Below are positions 35,216 through 43,711 of a DNA stretch of 64,000 bases, piece by piece (positions within the stretch are counted from its first letter, which is position 1; the number at the start of each line of letters is the position of its first letter). The notes beneath the pieces are model-generated. The model was given only the letters and a program-made list of their open reading frames with translations, was not told the DNA's origin and made no database searches. Both the position numbers and the translations under genes were made by a program. Location of the stretch: the NCBI GenBank assembly GCA_027587225.1, contig JAPDDQ010000002.1, forward strand, positions 248,001-312,000. The letters run 5' to 3'. Source of the stretch: Solirubrobacter taibaiensis. GTDB lineage: Bacteria; Actinomycetota; Thermoleophilia; Solirubrobacterales; Solirubrobacteraceae.

Positions 35216-37714
35216 CTATTCGTACTGGAGCGCGCTCAGCACGTTGATCTTCGACGCGCGCCGGGCGGGGATGATCGCCGCGAGCACGCCCGCCGCGATC
35301 GCCACCACGGTGAACACGACCAGCTCGGCCACCGGCAGCGAGAACCCGACGCCGTACTTCGAGAGCGCCTGGGTGATCAGCGCGGCCAGGAAGAGGCCGA
35401 GCGGGATGCCCATCGCCGCGCCGATCAGCGCGGTGATGATGCTCTCGTGGCGGATCATGCGGCGCGCCTGCCGGCGGGTCATGCCCACCGCGCGCAGCAT
35501 CCCGAGCTCACGCGTGCGCTCGTACACCGCGAGCACGAGCGTGTTGACCATCCCGAACAGGCTCACGACCACGCTGAAGCCCAGCAGGACGTAGAGCATC
35601 TTCAGGATCATCGCCAGCCCGTCGGCGCGGCTCTTGGAGAACTCGGCCTCGGTCGTGAGCTTCGCGTCGGGGAACCCGGCGGTGGTCTTGGCCAGCGCCG
35701 CCTTCGAGCTCCCGTCCACGAACGTGAACCGGTTCTGCGGGCGGGCGAAGGCCCCGTCGAACGCCGCCTGGTCGATGCTGACGTCGCCCAGCAGGGCGTC
35801 CATCGTCGGCGCCTTGTGGATGCCGACGACGTGCGCCTTCAGCTGCTCGCCGCTGGAGGACTGCACGCTGAGCGCGCTGCCGACCTTGAGCGAGTGCCGG
35901 TCGGCGAAGCCGTCGCTGACGACCGCGCCGTTGTCCGCGAGCCCGGCGAGCGAGCCCGACTGCCACTTGTAGCGGTAGAAGTGGTCGATCGTCTTGGGGT
36001 CGATGCCCGTGACGGCGACCTCGTCGCCCGCGACCTTGGCGATGTCCGAGCGGACGCTCGAGGCGACCTTCACGCCGGCGGCGGCGACGGCCTTGTCGGC
36101 CGCGGCCGGGAACGAGCCACCGCCTTCCTTCGCCGTCAGCACGTAGTCCGCGCTGATCTGCTGCTTGACCGAGTCCTCGGTCGACGTGCGCAGGCCGGCG
36201 CCGAGCGTCGCCACGACCGTGACCAGCGCGAGGCCGATCATCAGCGCGGCCGCCGTGGAGGCGGTGCGGCTGGGGTTGCGGACGGCGTTCTCCCGCGCGA
36301 GCGGGTCCAGCGGCGCGCCGACGAGCTTGGCCAGCGGCTTGACGACCTTCGGGGCGAGCATGGCGATGCCCACGAACAGCGTCAGGACGCCGAACGGGAG
36401 CGCGATCAGCGTGCCGCCGAACAGCGCCAGAGCGATCAGGGCCAGGGCGGCCCCGCTGACCAGCAACCCGGGCAGCGCGCGGCGATTCGGGGCGGCGGTG
36501 GCCGCAGAGCCTTCGCGGACGGCCGAGATCGGCGGGACACGGGTGGCGCGCAGCGCCGGCACGATGCTGGCCACGAGCGTGACGATCGTGCCCGTGAGCA
36601 GGCTGACGATGATCGTCCGCTGCGCGAGGACCGTGCCGCTCTCCGGCAGATCGACGCCCAGCGAGGCGAACAGCGCGCTCATGCCCTTGGCGATCCCGAG
36701 CCCGGCCAACAGGCCGAGGACGGAGGCCAGCAGGCCGACGACGAGCCCTTCGAGCACCACCGAGCGCATCACCTGGCGCCGCGACGCGCCGAGCGTGCGC
36801 AGCGTCGCGAACTCCCGCGAGCGCTGGGCGACGGTGATCGAGAGCGTGTTGAGGATCACGAACGCGCCGACGAACAGCGCGATGCCCGCGAAGCCGAGCA
36901 GGAAGTACGAGATGAACTTCAGGCTCTCGTTGACGTCCTTGGAGTCGGCGGCCGCCTGGGCGTCGCCGGTCTTGACGTCAGCGGTCTTGGGCAGCAGTGG
37001 CTTGATCGCCGCCGCCAGCTGCTCCGGCGAGGTGCCCTCGGCGGCCTTCACCGAGATGCTGTCGTAGGCGCCTTCCTTGCCGAACAGCGTCTGCGCCGTC
37101 GGGAGGTGGAAGATCGCGAGCGAGACGCTGCCCAGCGAGTCGACCGACCCGTAGGTGGCGATGCCCGTGATCTTGAACGGGCGGGCGGGACCGGTGGCGG
37201 CGGCCTTGATCGTGTCGCCGACCGCGAAGCCCTGCTTGCTCGCCATGCCGGCGTCGAGGACGACCTCGTCGTCGGCGTCCGCCCAGGCGCCCTGCTTGAG
37301 CTTGAGCGGGGAGAACTGGTGGCCGGCCTCATCGATGCCGACGCCCATCGTCTCGCCCGCACGGCCGATGATCTCACCGTTGCTGTCGAGCAGCTTGGCG
37401 GGGTTGGAGTTGCTCTGCAGGTCCTGCAGGGAACCCGCGGCCGCGGCGACGGCGGGGAGGGCCTCGATGTCCTTCAGGAGCGAGGCGGGGACGGTGGCGC
37501 GACCACCGGTGGAGAACTCGACGAGCTGCTTGCCGTTGACGACGGCGTCGGTGCCCTCGTAGGACTCCTCGAAGATGCCGTCGAACGCTTTCTGCATCGT
37601 GTCGGTGAGCACGAACGTGCCGCTCACCATGGACACGCCGATGACGACCGCCAGTGCGGTCAACAGGGCGCGGACCTTGCGGCCGGCGAGGCCCTTGAGG
37701 GCGACCTTGATCAT
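35216..37714 (-). CDS. ABC transporter permease, FtsX/MacB type
   Basis: An 832-residue permease with two FtsX units. Helix 1 (ALLTALAVVIGVSMVSGTFVL) is followed by a periplasmic MacB-type domain. A block of membrane helices follows (FLLGFAGIALFVGAFVILNT and the region VVGLLASVLGLLAGLGI). The second periplasmic domain leads into a C-terminal block that includes VVSLFGMVNTLVLAVYERTRELG. Proteins of this build do mechanical work across the membrane (lipoprotein, peptide or antibiotic export) rather than classical channel transport. It overlaps the ATPase gene by four bases. A two-component system lies immediately upstream on the same strand, which suggests an envelope-stress or peptide-antibiotic module. 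Confidence 0.9.
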   Translation of the reverse strand: MIKVALKGLAGRKVRALLTALAVVIGVSMVSGTFVLTDTMQKAFDGIFEESYEGTDAVVNGKQLVEFSTGGRATVPASLLKDIEALPAVAAAAGSLQDLQSNSNPAKLLDSNGEIIGRAGETMGVGIDEAGHQFSPLKLKQGAWADADDEVVLDAGMASKQGFAVGDTIKAAATGPARPFKITGIATYGSVDSLGSVSLAIFHLPTAQTLFGKEGAYDSISVKAAEGTSPEQLAAAIKPLLPKTADVKTGDAQAAADSKDVNESLKFISYFLLGFAGIALFVGAFVILNTLSITVAQRSREFATLRTLGASRRQVMRSVVLEGLVVGLLASVLGLLAGLGIAKGMSALFASLGVDLPESGTVLAQRTIIVSLLTGTIVTLVASIVPALRATRVPPISAVREGSAATAAPNRRALPGLLVSGAALALIALALFGGTLIALPFGVLTLFVGIAMLAPKVVKPLAKLVGAPLDPLARENAVRNPSRTASTAAALMIGLALVTVVATLGAGLRTSTEDSVKQQISADYVLTAKEGGGSFPAAADKAVAAAGVKVASSVRSDIAKVAGDEVAVTGIDPKTIDHFYRYKWQSGSLAGLADNGAVVSDGFADRHSLKVGSALSVQSSSGEQLKAHVVGIHKAPTMDALLGDVSIDQAAFDGAFARPQNRFTFVDGSSKAALAKTTAGFPDAKLTTEAEFSKSRADGLAMILKMLYVLLGFSVVVSLFGMVNTLVLAVYERTRELGMLRAVGMTRRQARRMIRHESIITALIGAAMGIPLGLFLAALITQALSKYGVGFSLPVAELVVFTVVAIAAGVLAAIIPARRASKINVLSALQYE

Positions 37715-38460
37715 CGCGCCGTGACCGCTTCCAGGGTCTCGAGGATGGTGTGGGCGTCCGAGGGGCCGAGGTCACGCACGATCTCGCCGTCCGCGAGGAA
37801 GAGCACACGGTCGGCGATCGCCGCGGCGTGTGCGTCGTGGGTGACCATCACGGTCGTCTGACCGAGGTCGGTGACCATGCTGCGCAGGAGCTCGAGGATC
37901 TCGCCGCTGGTGCGCGAGTCCAGGTTGCCGGTCGGCTCGTCGGCGAACATGATCGTCGGCCGGGAGACGAGCGCGCGGGCGATCGCGACGCGCTGCTGCT
38001 GGCCGCCGGACATCTCCGACGGGCGGTGGCCGAGCCGGTGGCTGAGGCCGACCTTCTCCGTCAGCTCCCGCACCCACTCGGCGTCCGGCTTGCGGCCGGC
38101 GAGCGTGAGCGGGAGCACGACGTTCTCGGCCGCCGTGAGCATCGGCAGCAGGTTGAAGAACTGGAAGATGAAGCCGATGTGCTCACGCCGTAGGAGCGTG
38201 AGCTCGGTGTCGGAAAGCTGCGTGATGTCCTGGCCGGCGATCGTCACGCTGCCCTCGGTGGGCTGGTCGAGGCCGGCGAGAATGTGCATCAGCGTGGACT
38301 TGCCGGAGCCGGACGGGCCCATGACGGCGGTCAGCTCGCCGGTGGCAATGCCGAGGTCGACGCCGCGCAACGCGTTCACGCAGGTCTCGCCCTGGCCGTA
38401 GCGCCGGACGAGGCCGGTCGCCTCGACGACGGTGGAGCTCTGAAGGAGGATCGAATGCAT
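37711..38460 (-). CDS. ABC transporter ATP-binding protein, MacB/LolD type
   Basis: A 249-residue ATPase with Walker A GPSGSGKSTLMHILAG, Q-loop FIFQFFNLLPMLTAAENV, signature MSGGQQQRVAIARAL and Walker B TIMFADEPTGNLDS, then MVTHDAHAAAIADR. The FQFFNLLP and EPTGNLD forms are typical of the LolD/MacB/FtsE branch that powers FtsX-like permeases, here the 832-residue partner that overlaps it. The ATG at 38460 lies 55 bases from a perfect 9-bp palindrome (38516-38535), a candidate response-regulator site. Confidence 0.93.
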   Translation of the reverse strand: MHSILLQSSTVVEATGLVRRYGQGETCVNALRGVDLGIATGELTAVMGPSGSGKSTLMHILAGLDQPTEGSVTIAGQDITQLSDTELTLLRREHIGFIFQFFNLLPMLTAAENVVLPLTLAGRKPDAEWVRELTEKVGLSHRLGHRPSEMSGGQQQRVAIARALVSRPTIMFADEPTGNLDSRTSGEILELLRSMVTDLGQTTVMVTHDAHAAAIADRVLFLADGEIVRDLGPSDAHTILETLEAVTAR

Positions 38461-38515
38461 GCCTCCAAGCTCCCAGCCGGGAGGCCGTCAATCTGCGGGG
38501 CCTGCCGGAGAGTTG

Positions 38516-38535
38516 CGGTACGCAAATGCGTACCG
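38516..38535. promoter_or_regulatory. Perfect palindrome upstream of the ABC transporter genes
   Basis: CGGTACGCA-AA-TGCGTACCG is a 9-bp perfect inverted repeat lying between the response-regulator stop and the ATPase start, 56-75 bases upstream of the latter. NarL/LuxR-type regulators bind such dyads, so it may be the target of the adjacent response regulator. A hairpin terminator for the two-component genes is the alternative, but there is no U-tract. Confidence 0.55.
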
Positions 38536-38539
38536 GGAC

Positions 38540-39184
38540 CTACGCCCTGAGGAACGTGAGCACGGCGAGCACCCTCCGGTGGTCGTCGGTGCCGGCGGGG
38601 AGGCCGAGCTTGTCGAAGATGTTCGTGACGTGCTTCTGCACGCCGCGGTCGGAGATCTCCAGCCGCTCGGCGATGCCCTGGTTCGAGCGGCCCTCGGCCA
38701 TCAGCTCGAGTACCTCGCGTTCGCGGGCGGTGATCTCGTCGAGCGGGCCCGTCGCGCGGCGTTTGGAGAGCAGCTGGGAGACGATCGTCGGGTCCAGCGC
38801 CGACCCGCCCGCGGCCACGCGGCGGATGGCGTCGGCGAAGTCGTCGAGGTCGGCGACGCGGTCCTTGAGCATGTAGCCGACGCCCTCGGCGCCGCCGTCG
38901 AGCAGCTTCATCGCGAGGCCGACGTCCGCGTGCTGGGAGAGCACGAGCACGCCGGTGCCGGGGTGCTGCGCGCGGATCGCGAGCGCGGCGCGCAGGCCCT
39001 CGTCGGTGTGCGTGGGTGGCATCCTCAGGTCGACGATCGCGACATCGGGCGTGTGGGTCTGGACGCTGGTCACGAGTTCGTCCGCGTCGGCGGCCTGGCC
39101 GACGACCTCGAACCCCGCTTCGCCCAGCAGCAGCGCGACGCCTTCCCGCAACAGCATCGTGTCGTCCGCCACCACTACGCGCAT
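38540..39184 (-). CDS. NarL/LuxR-family response regulator
   Basis: A 214-residue two-domain response regulator. The receiver domain has Asp7-Asp8 (VVVADDTMLLREG), the phosphoacceptor Asp52 in AIVDLRMPP, and the conserved Lys in YMLKDRVADLDDF. The C-terminal LuxR helix-turn-helix is ITAREREVLELMAEGRSNQG with IAERLEISDRGVQKHVTNIF. It overlaps the histidine kinase gene by ten bases, so both are translated from one message. The nearest candidate target is the downstream ABC transporter, in front of which a 9-bp palindrome occurs. Confidence 0.94.
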   Translation of the reverse strand: MRVVVADDTMLLREGVALLLGEAGFEVVGQAADADELVTSVQTHTPDVAIVDLRMPPTHTDEGLRAALAIRAQHPGTGVLVLSQHADVGLAMKLLDGGAEGVGYMLKDRVADLDDFADAIRRVAAGGSALDPTIVSQLLSKRRATGPLDEITAREREVLELMAEGRSNQGIAERLEISDRGVQKHVTNIFDKLGLPAGTDDHRRVLAVLTFLRA

Positions 39185-40881
39185 GGGATCTCCGCTCTCA
39201 ACCGTGTTCCGCCCGCAGGCGGGCTCCAGACCTTCAATCGTCCGTCGAGCGCTTCCACCCGGTCGGCGAGGCCGCGCAACCCGGAACCGTTCGCCGGGTC
39301 CGCGCCGCCCTTGCCGTCGTCGGTGATCTCGACGATCAGCGCGCCATTGTCGCGGTTGACGGCGACGGTCGCCGACTTGGCCTCCGCGTACTTGGCCACG
39401 TTGGTCAGGCCCTCGGCGATCAGGTAGTACGCGGCGACCTCGACCTGCGGCGGCGGGCGGTCCGGAAGGTCGAGCTCGACCTCGACGCGGACCGGCGCGC
39501 GCGCGGCGAGCGATTCCAGCGCCACCGCCAGGCCATGGTCGCTGAGGATCGCGGGATGGATGCCCCGCGCGATGTTGCGCAGCTCCTCCAGCGAGGCGTT
39601 CAGCTCCTCGCGGGCCATCGCCAGCAGCTCGGCCTCCTTGCTGTCGGCGGGGACCTTGCCGGCGACGAGCCGCAGGACGACGCTCAGGCTCACGAGCCGT
39701 TGCTGCGCGCCGTCGTGGAGGTCGCGTTCGAGCCGGCGGCGGGCGGTGTCGCCGGCTTCGACGATGCGGGCGCGCGAGGCGCGCAGGTCGCTCAGGCGGG
39801 CTCGCAGGTCGGCCTGCAGGCGCTCGTTCTCGAGCGCGATGCCGGCGGCGGAGGCGACGGCGCCGACCAGCTCCGGCTCCTCTTGGAGCGTGGCGTCGTG
39901 GATGATCGCCGCCACCGGCGTGCCGTGGCGTTCGACGTAGGTGGCGACGCGGCCGTCGGACGGCAGCTGCAGCGGCTCACCGTCCTGCCCGACGTAAGCC
40001 TCGTACTCGGGCACCCAGTAGGCGAGCTCGAGACCCGGGTCACGCAGCGCCCGGGCCAGCGAGTCGCGGAGCGCGCCGGGGTTGGTCGGTTCGCGCAGGT
40101 CGACGAGCAGCGCGCCCACGCCCGAGCGGGCGAGGCGGGCGCGCAGCAGGCCGACGAGGAAGATCACCGGGACCGCGGTCAGCGTCAGCAGCGCCAATCG
40201 GAACAGCGGCGCGGGGTCGCGCCCGAGCTTGTCGAGCAGGTAGACGCCGGCGAACATCGCCATCGCGGCGGCTCCACCGAGCACCGGGGCGAGTGCCCTC
40301 CGCAGCGGTCCGCTCGCGCTCTGGTAGCGGCGCACCAGGACCACGGCGAGCGTCACCAGCGAGCTGATCAGGATCACCCGCTGCACCAGGTCGACGGTGT
40401 CCGCGACCCCGGGGGCGTCCCACACCTGCATCGCGTTCTGCGGCACCCCGGACTCCCCGAAGCTGTCGAAGTCCAGCGTCATCAGCCAGATGGCCTCGAG
40501 CGGGACGGCGACGAAGAACAGGGCGCCGACGATCACGCGATCGAGCGTGGTCTCGAGCCGCATGAGCGGGAACCCGGCCAGCAGGAACGCGAGCGGGGCC
40601 ACCCACAGGTCGCCGATCCAGATCCCGAACGTCAGCCCGATCGAGCCGCCGCCGTGGCGGAACAGCTGCGAGGCGAACCACACGATCCCGATGGTCACCA
40701 TCAACGCGCCGACCGGGTTCTCCGGACGCCGGATCCACGCGGCGATGCCGCTGGCGGTGAACGACCAGCCGACGAACAGCGCCAGCAGCGTGTCGGTGCC
40801 GTAGCCCTCCTTCAGGCCCGCGACGATCACGGCCGCGACACCGACGGCAACGCCGACCCAGATCAGGGCGACGCGCCGCAC
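39175..40881 (-). CDS. Membrane sensor histidine kinase, HisKA_3 type
   Basis: A 568-residue kinase starting at GTG 40881. The first 240 residues hold about eight hydrophobic segments ([36 protein letters not shown] and others). A GAF-like region with a coiled-coil follows (ASAAGIALENERLQADLRA). The dimerisation/phosphoacceptor helix is RRRLERDLHDGAQQRLVSLS, with His near residue 385. The ATPase domain ends with GSGLRGLADRVEALDGRLKV and GTRLRAEIPC. The many membrane helices and lack of an extracellular domain suggest intramembrane sensing, as in DesK-like or antibiotic-sensing kinases. It overlaps and is cotranscribed with the response regulator. Confidence 0.93.
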   Translation of the reverse strand: MRRVALIWVGVAVGVAAVIVAGLKEGYGTDTLLALFVGWSFTASGIAAWIRRPENPVGALMVTIGIVWFASQLFRHGGGSIGLTFGIWIGDLWVAPLAFLLAGFPLMRLETTLDRVIVGALFFVAVPLEAIWLMTLDFDSFGESGVPQNAMQVWDAPGVADTVDLVQRVILISSLVTLAVVLVRRYQSASGPLRRALAPVLGGAAAMAMFAGVYLLDKLGRDPAPLFRLALLTLTAVPVIFLVGLLRARLARSGVGALLVDLREPTNPGALRDSLARALRDPGLELAYWVPEYEAYVGQDGEPLQLPSDGRVATYVERHGTPVAAIIHDATLQEEPELVGAVASAAGIALENERLQADLRARLSDLRASRARIVEAGDTARRRLERDLHDGAQQRLVSLSVVLRLVAGKVPADSKEAELLAMAREELNASLEELRNIARGIHPAILSDHGLAVALESLAARAPVRVEVELDLPDRPPPQVEVAAYYLIAEGLTNVAKYAEAKSATVAVNRDNGALIVEITDDGKGGADPANGSGLRGLADRVEALDGRLKVWSPPAGGTRLRAEIPCA

Positions 40882-40975
40882 GCCGGGGCGGAGGTTGAGC
40901 GTGGGCGTGGCGTCGAGCGTGGCCGTGGGGGCGACACTACGCCGATACGGGGCCCAGCGCTAGGGTCCGGCGACG

Positions 40976-41251
40976 ATGCCCGAGACGCTGCAGCTGTTGC
41001 ACTACGAATACGTGTCCGACATGGCGGACAAGCGTGCGCCGCATCGCGACGCGCATCTGAGCCTGATCGAGGAGTACCACGCGGAAGGCAAGCTGGTGAT
41101 CGCCGGGGCGGTGGGAAACCCGGTCCACTCCGGGTTGCTGGCGTTCCGGACCGCCGAGGACGCGGCGGCGTTCGCGGACGAAGACCCGTACGGCGCCGCC
41201 GGCCTCGTCGTGGGGAAGAAGATCGAGCCCTGGACCGTCGTAGCCAGTTGA
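40976..41251 (+). CDS. YciI-family protein
   Basis: A 91-residue small alpha/beta protein of the YciI (dimeric ferredoxin-like barrel) family. Landmarks are LLHYEYVSDMADKRAPHRDAH, with the conserved His after the first helix, then GKLVIAGAVGN and the Asp-Pro turn EDPYGAAGLV. Family members are thought to be small cytoplasmic enzymes or accessory proteins, with no settled reaction. Its TGA overlaps the ATG of the enolase-superfamily gene, so the two are coupled and may act on the same compound. Confidence 0.9.
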   Translation: MPETLQLLHYEYVSDMADKRAPHRDAHLSLIEEYHAEGKLVIAGAVGNPVHSGLLAFRTAEDAAAFADEDPYGAAGLVVGKKIEPWTVVAS

Positions 41252-42255
41252 TGCTCTTCTCACGCCTCGCGGACCTGCCGCTTCAGATCGACTCGTACTC
41301 CTTCGAGCGGCTCACCGGCGGTGAGCGCATCACGACGATGCTGCGGCTCGTCGGCGGTGAGACCTACGGTGTCGGCGAGGAGATCGGCGGGATGGCCGCC
41401 GAATACCACGACAAGCTCGCGGAGATGACGTCGTGGCCGCTGGCCGGCTCGTGGACGCTGGAGTCGTTCCTCGACGCGCTGGCGTCCTTCGACCAGTGGG
41501 GCGGCGAAGAACCCGAGTGGGGCGACTTCGCGCGGCCGTTCCGCAACTGGATGTTCGAGTCGGCGGCGCTGGACCTGGCGCTGATGCAGGCGGGCGTGTC
41601 GCTGGCGGACGCGCTCGGGCGCACGCCGGGGGACGTCACGTTCGTGAACTCGTTCCCGCTGGGCGAGGGCGCGTCGTTGGACGTGCTGCTCCGGCGGGCC
41701 GCGATGTACCCGACCGTCGGCTACAAGGTCGACGCGGCGCCGTCGTGGACGGCGGACACGGTGCGCGCGCTGGCGGCGACCGGGCTCGTGCGGACGGTGG
41801 ACTTCAAAGGCCACTACGGGCTCGAGGTCGAGGGTGACTTCGCGCCGGTGTACGACGCCGTGGTGGAGCTGCTGCCGGACGCGCTGATCGAGGACCCGCA
41901 CGCAGGCGTCGAAGGGCTGCCGATCGAGCGCGTGTCCTTCGACGCGCCGATCAAGCGGGTCGCGGACATCGGCGACACGCGGACGATCAACATCAAGCCC
42001 ACGCGGATCGGCGGGCTGCGGCCGCTGCTGGAGATCTACGAGCACTGCGCGGAGCACGGCGTCGCGATGTACGGCGGCGGCATGGGCGAGCTGGGGCCGG
42101 CGCGGATGCAGATCCAGCTGCTCGCCTCGCTGTTCCACCCGGACGGGCCGAACGATGTGGCCCCGCCGGCGTTCAACCTGCCCGAGCCGGTCGAGGGGCT
42201 CCCGGCGAGCCCGCTGCGGGTCGGTTCGCCGCCGGTGGGTTTTCGCCTTAGGTAG
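41251..42255 (+). CDS. Enolase-superfamily (mandelate racemase/muconate lactonizing-like) protein
   Basis: A 334-residue protein resembling the mandelate racemase/MLE group. The N-terminal capping domain is followed by a barrel with candidate general-base and metal residues in VGYKVDAAP, VDFKGHYG, ALIEDPHAG and NIKPTRIGG, and a late CAEHGVAMYGGGMGELG. Superfamily enzymes abstract a proton alpha to a carboxylate, using Mg. The usual third metal ligand is not clear to me, so activity could differ. Start ATG 41251 overlaps the YciI stop. Substrate unknown. Confidence 0.8.
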   Translation: MLFSRLADLPLQIDSYSFERLTGGERITTMLRLVGGETYGVGEEIGGMAAEYHDKLAEMTSWPLAGSWTLESFLDALASFDQWGGEEPEWGDFARPFRNWMFESAALDLALMQAGVSLADALGRTPGDVTFVNSFPLGEGASLDVLLRRAAMYPTVGYKVDAAPSWTADTVRALAATGLVRTVDFKGHYGLEVEGDFAPVYDAVVELLPDALIEDPHAGVEGLPIERVSFDAPIKRVADIGDTRTINIKPTRIGGLRPLLEIYEHCAEHGVAMYGGGMGELGPARMQIQLLASLFHPDGPNDVAPPAFNLPEPVEGLPASPLRVGSPPVGFRLR

Positions 42256-42284
42256 CGCTGTGCGCGACGGGGTAGCCCAACCCC

Positions 42285-43142
42285 ATGATGAGACGGCTAT
42301 TAGTGGCGATGACCGCCACGGGGGCGCTGGCGTTCTCCGCGTGTAGCGCGGAGGAGGCGTCGGTCGTCAAGACCGCGTTCGAGCAGGACATCGAGTCCGC
42401 CGACGTCACCGTCGCCCTGTCCATGAAGTCCGCGCAGGGGGAGACCGGGCTCGCGCTCTCGGGCCCGTTCAAGTCCAACGGCGAGGGCAAACTGCCCAGC
42501 GTCGACTGGAAGCTCCGGCTCGACGGCGTGATGCCGCGGCCGATCGAAGGCCGCGTGATCTCCAGCGGCGACGACGCCTTCATCGAGTACGGCGGCGAGA
42601 CCTACCAGGTCGGCAAGGACAAGATCGCCCAACTCGGCGCCGCGGGCGCCGGCAGTGGCATGGAGTCCGCGGACCTCGCGAAGCTGATGGGCAAGATGCA
42701 GGACTGGTTCCCGCAGAGCGACGCGCAGTCCGACGCTTCGCTCAACGGCGAGGCCGTGACCCGCATCACCGGCAAGCTGGACCTCTCCGAGGCGTTGAAG
42801 GACATGAAGGAAATGGCCAAGCAGCCCGGCGCGTCGAGCTTCGAGGGCCTCAAGCAGCTCTCCGAAGGTGACCTCGACCAGGTCGAGAAGATGATCGCCG
42901 ATCCGACCTTCACCGTCGACGTCGCCCAGTCCGACAACAAGCTCCGCCGGATCGCCGCGCGCATGACGATCGAGGACGAGTCGGGCGAGAAGGGCACCAT
43001 CGCCCTCTCGATCCAGCTCAAGAACGTCGACAAGCCGGTCACGATCACCCCGCCCGCGTCGGGCCGCCCGCTCGAGGAGCTCATGCAGAAGCTCCAGCAG
43101 GACTTCGGCGCCACCGTCCCGGAAGAGACCACGATCTCTTAG
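42285..43142 (+). CDS. Hypothetical lipoprotein (LppX/LprG-like size and pattern)
   Basis: A 285-residue lipoprotein: MMRRLLVAMTATGALAFSAC, with lipid-attachment Cys20. The mature part alternates amphipathic strands and helices (FEQDIESADVTVALSMKS, then SGDDAFIEYGGETYQVG). This is the pattern of the LppX/LprG/DUF-type lipid-binding lipoproteins of actinobacteria, which shuttle lipids or glycolipids across the envelope. That likeness is by pattern only. It is followed by a hairpin and the small secreted protein gene. No partner is obvious. Confidence 0.7.
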   Translation: MMRRLLVAMTATGALAFSACSAEEASVVKTAFEQDIESADVTVALSMKSAQGETGLALSGPFKSNGEGKLPSVDWKLRLDGVMPRPIEGRVISSGDDAFIEYGGETYQVGKDKIAQLGAAGAGSGMESADLAKLMGKMQDWFPQSDAQSDASLNGEAVTRITGKLDLSEALKDMKEMAKQPGASSFEGLKQLSEGDLDQVEKMIADPTFTVDVAQSDNKLRRIAARMTIEDESGEKGTIALSIQLKNVDKPVTITPPASGRPLEELMQKLQQDFGATVPEETTIS

Positions 43143-43162
43143 GGGCACGGATTTCGTCTGAT

Positions 43163-43191
43163 CCGGGTGAAGGGCGACTACCTTCATCCGG
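43163..43191 (+). terminator. Hairpin between lipoprotein and small secreted protein gene
   Basis: CCGGGTGAAGG and CCTTCATCCGG pair over 11 positions (one G-T) around a 7-base loop. It ends four bases before the TTG start at 43195, so it may be a terminator for the lipoprotein or may mask the ribosome site of the next gene. Confidence 0.5.
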
Positions 43192-43194
43192 GTC

Positions 43195-43698
43195 TTGACG
43201 AAGCTGCGCACCTCCATCACCGCCTCCGCCGCCGTCGCGCTGTTCGCGGCCACCCCCTCGGTCGCCGCGGCCCAGGACGGCGGGGACACCACGCTCGGCG
43301 GCACCGTGCCGAGCTTCACCGAGCTGGTCCTGCCCAAGGCGAAGACCGTGCTCCAGACCTTCCCGACGGCCAAGACGTACACCACGTCGTTCCAGGTCGC
43401 GGTCACCACCACCGAGCCCACGCTGCAGCTGTCCCTGGCCGATGGCGACGTCGCCTCGGGCACCAAGCGCGGCCGACTGGCGAGCGGCTCGAAGCTCCTC
43501 CCGCATCCGGTCGAGGCCCGCGTCGGCAGCACCGCCTTCGCGCCCTTGAACCTTCCGGTCGACACGCCGCTGTCGCGGTTCACCGGCCCGTTGAGCCGCG
43601 GTAAGACGACCGTCAATCTCCGCCAGACCGTGGAGAAGAAGGCCGCCGGCAGTTACCGCAAGCTCGTGCTCGTCACGGTCTCCCTCGACACGCCGTAG
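43195..43698 (+). CDS. Small secreted protein consisting of the shared C-terminal domain
   Basis: A 167-residue exported protein read from TTG 43195 (no ATG/GTG alternative is better). It has a Sec signal peptide, LRTSITASAAVALFAATPSVAAAQ, split by an alanine-rich end near residue 27. The mature part follows the plan of the C-terminal domains of the ThuA and M28 proteins: VPSFTELVL, then TFPTAKTYTTSFQVAV, a LSLADGD stretch, a GRLASG turn, and a final SYRKLVLVTVSLDTP corresponding to TYSKALTFTLSTTTP. It therefore looks like a free-standing version of that beta domain. Function unknown; surface attachment or matrix assembly is possible. Confidence 0.7.
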   Translation: MTKLRTSITASAAVALFAATPSVAAAQDGGDTTLGGTVPSFTELVLPKAKTVLQTFPTAKTYTTSFQVAVTTTEPTLQLSLADGDVASGTKRGRLASGSKLLPHPVEARVGSTAFAPLNLPVDTPLSRFTGPLSRGKTTVNLRQTVEKKAAGSYRKLVLVTVSLDTP

Positions 43699-43711
43699 CG
43701 CGGCGGGAGGA

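Noticed and set aside
35211-35217. A CTTTGCC heptamer near the ABC permease stop
   Set aside because: A single copy, at a 3' end next to a terminator, without a partner 11 bases away or the TCGG/CTGC promoter blocks.
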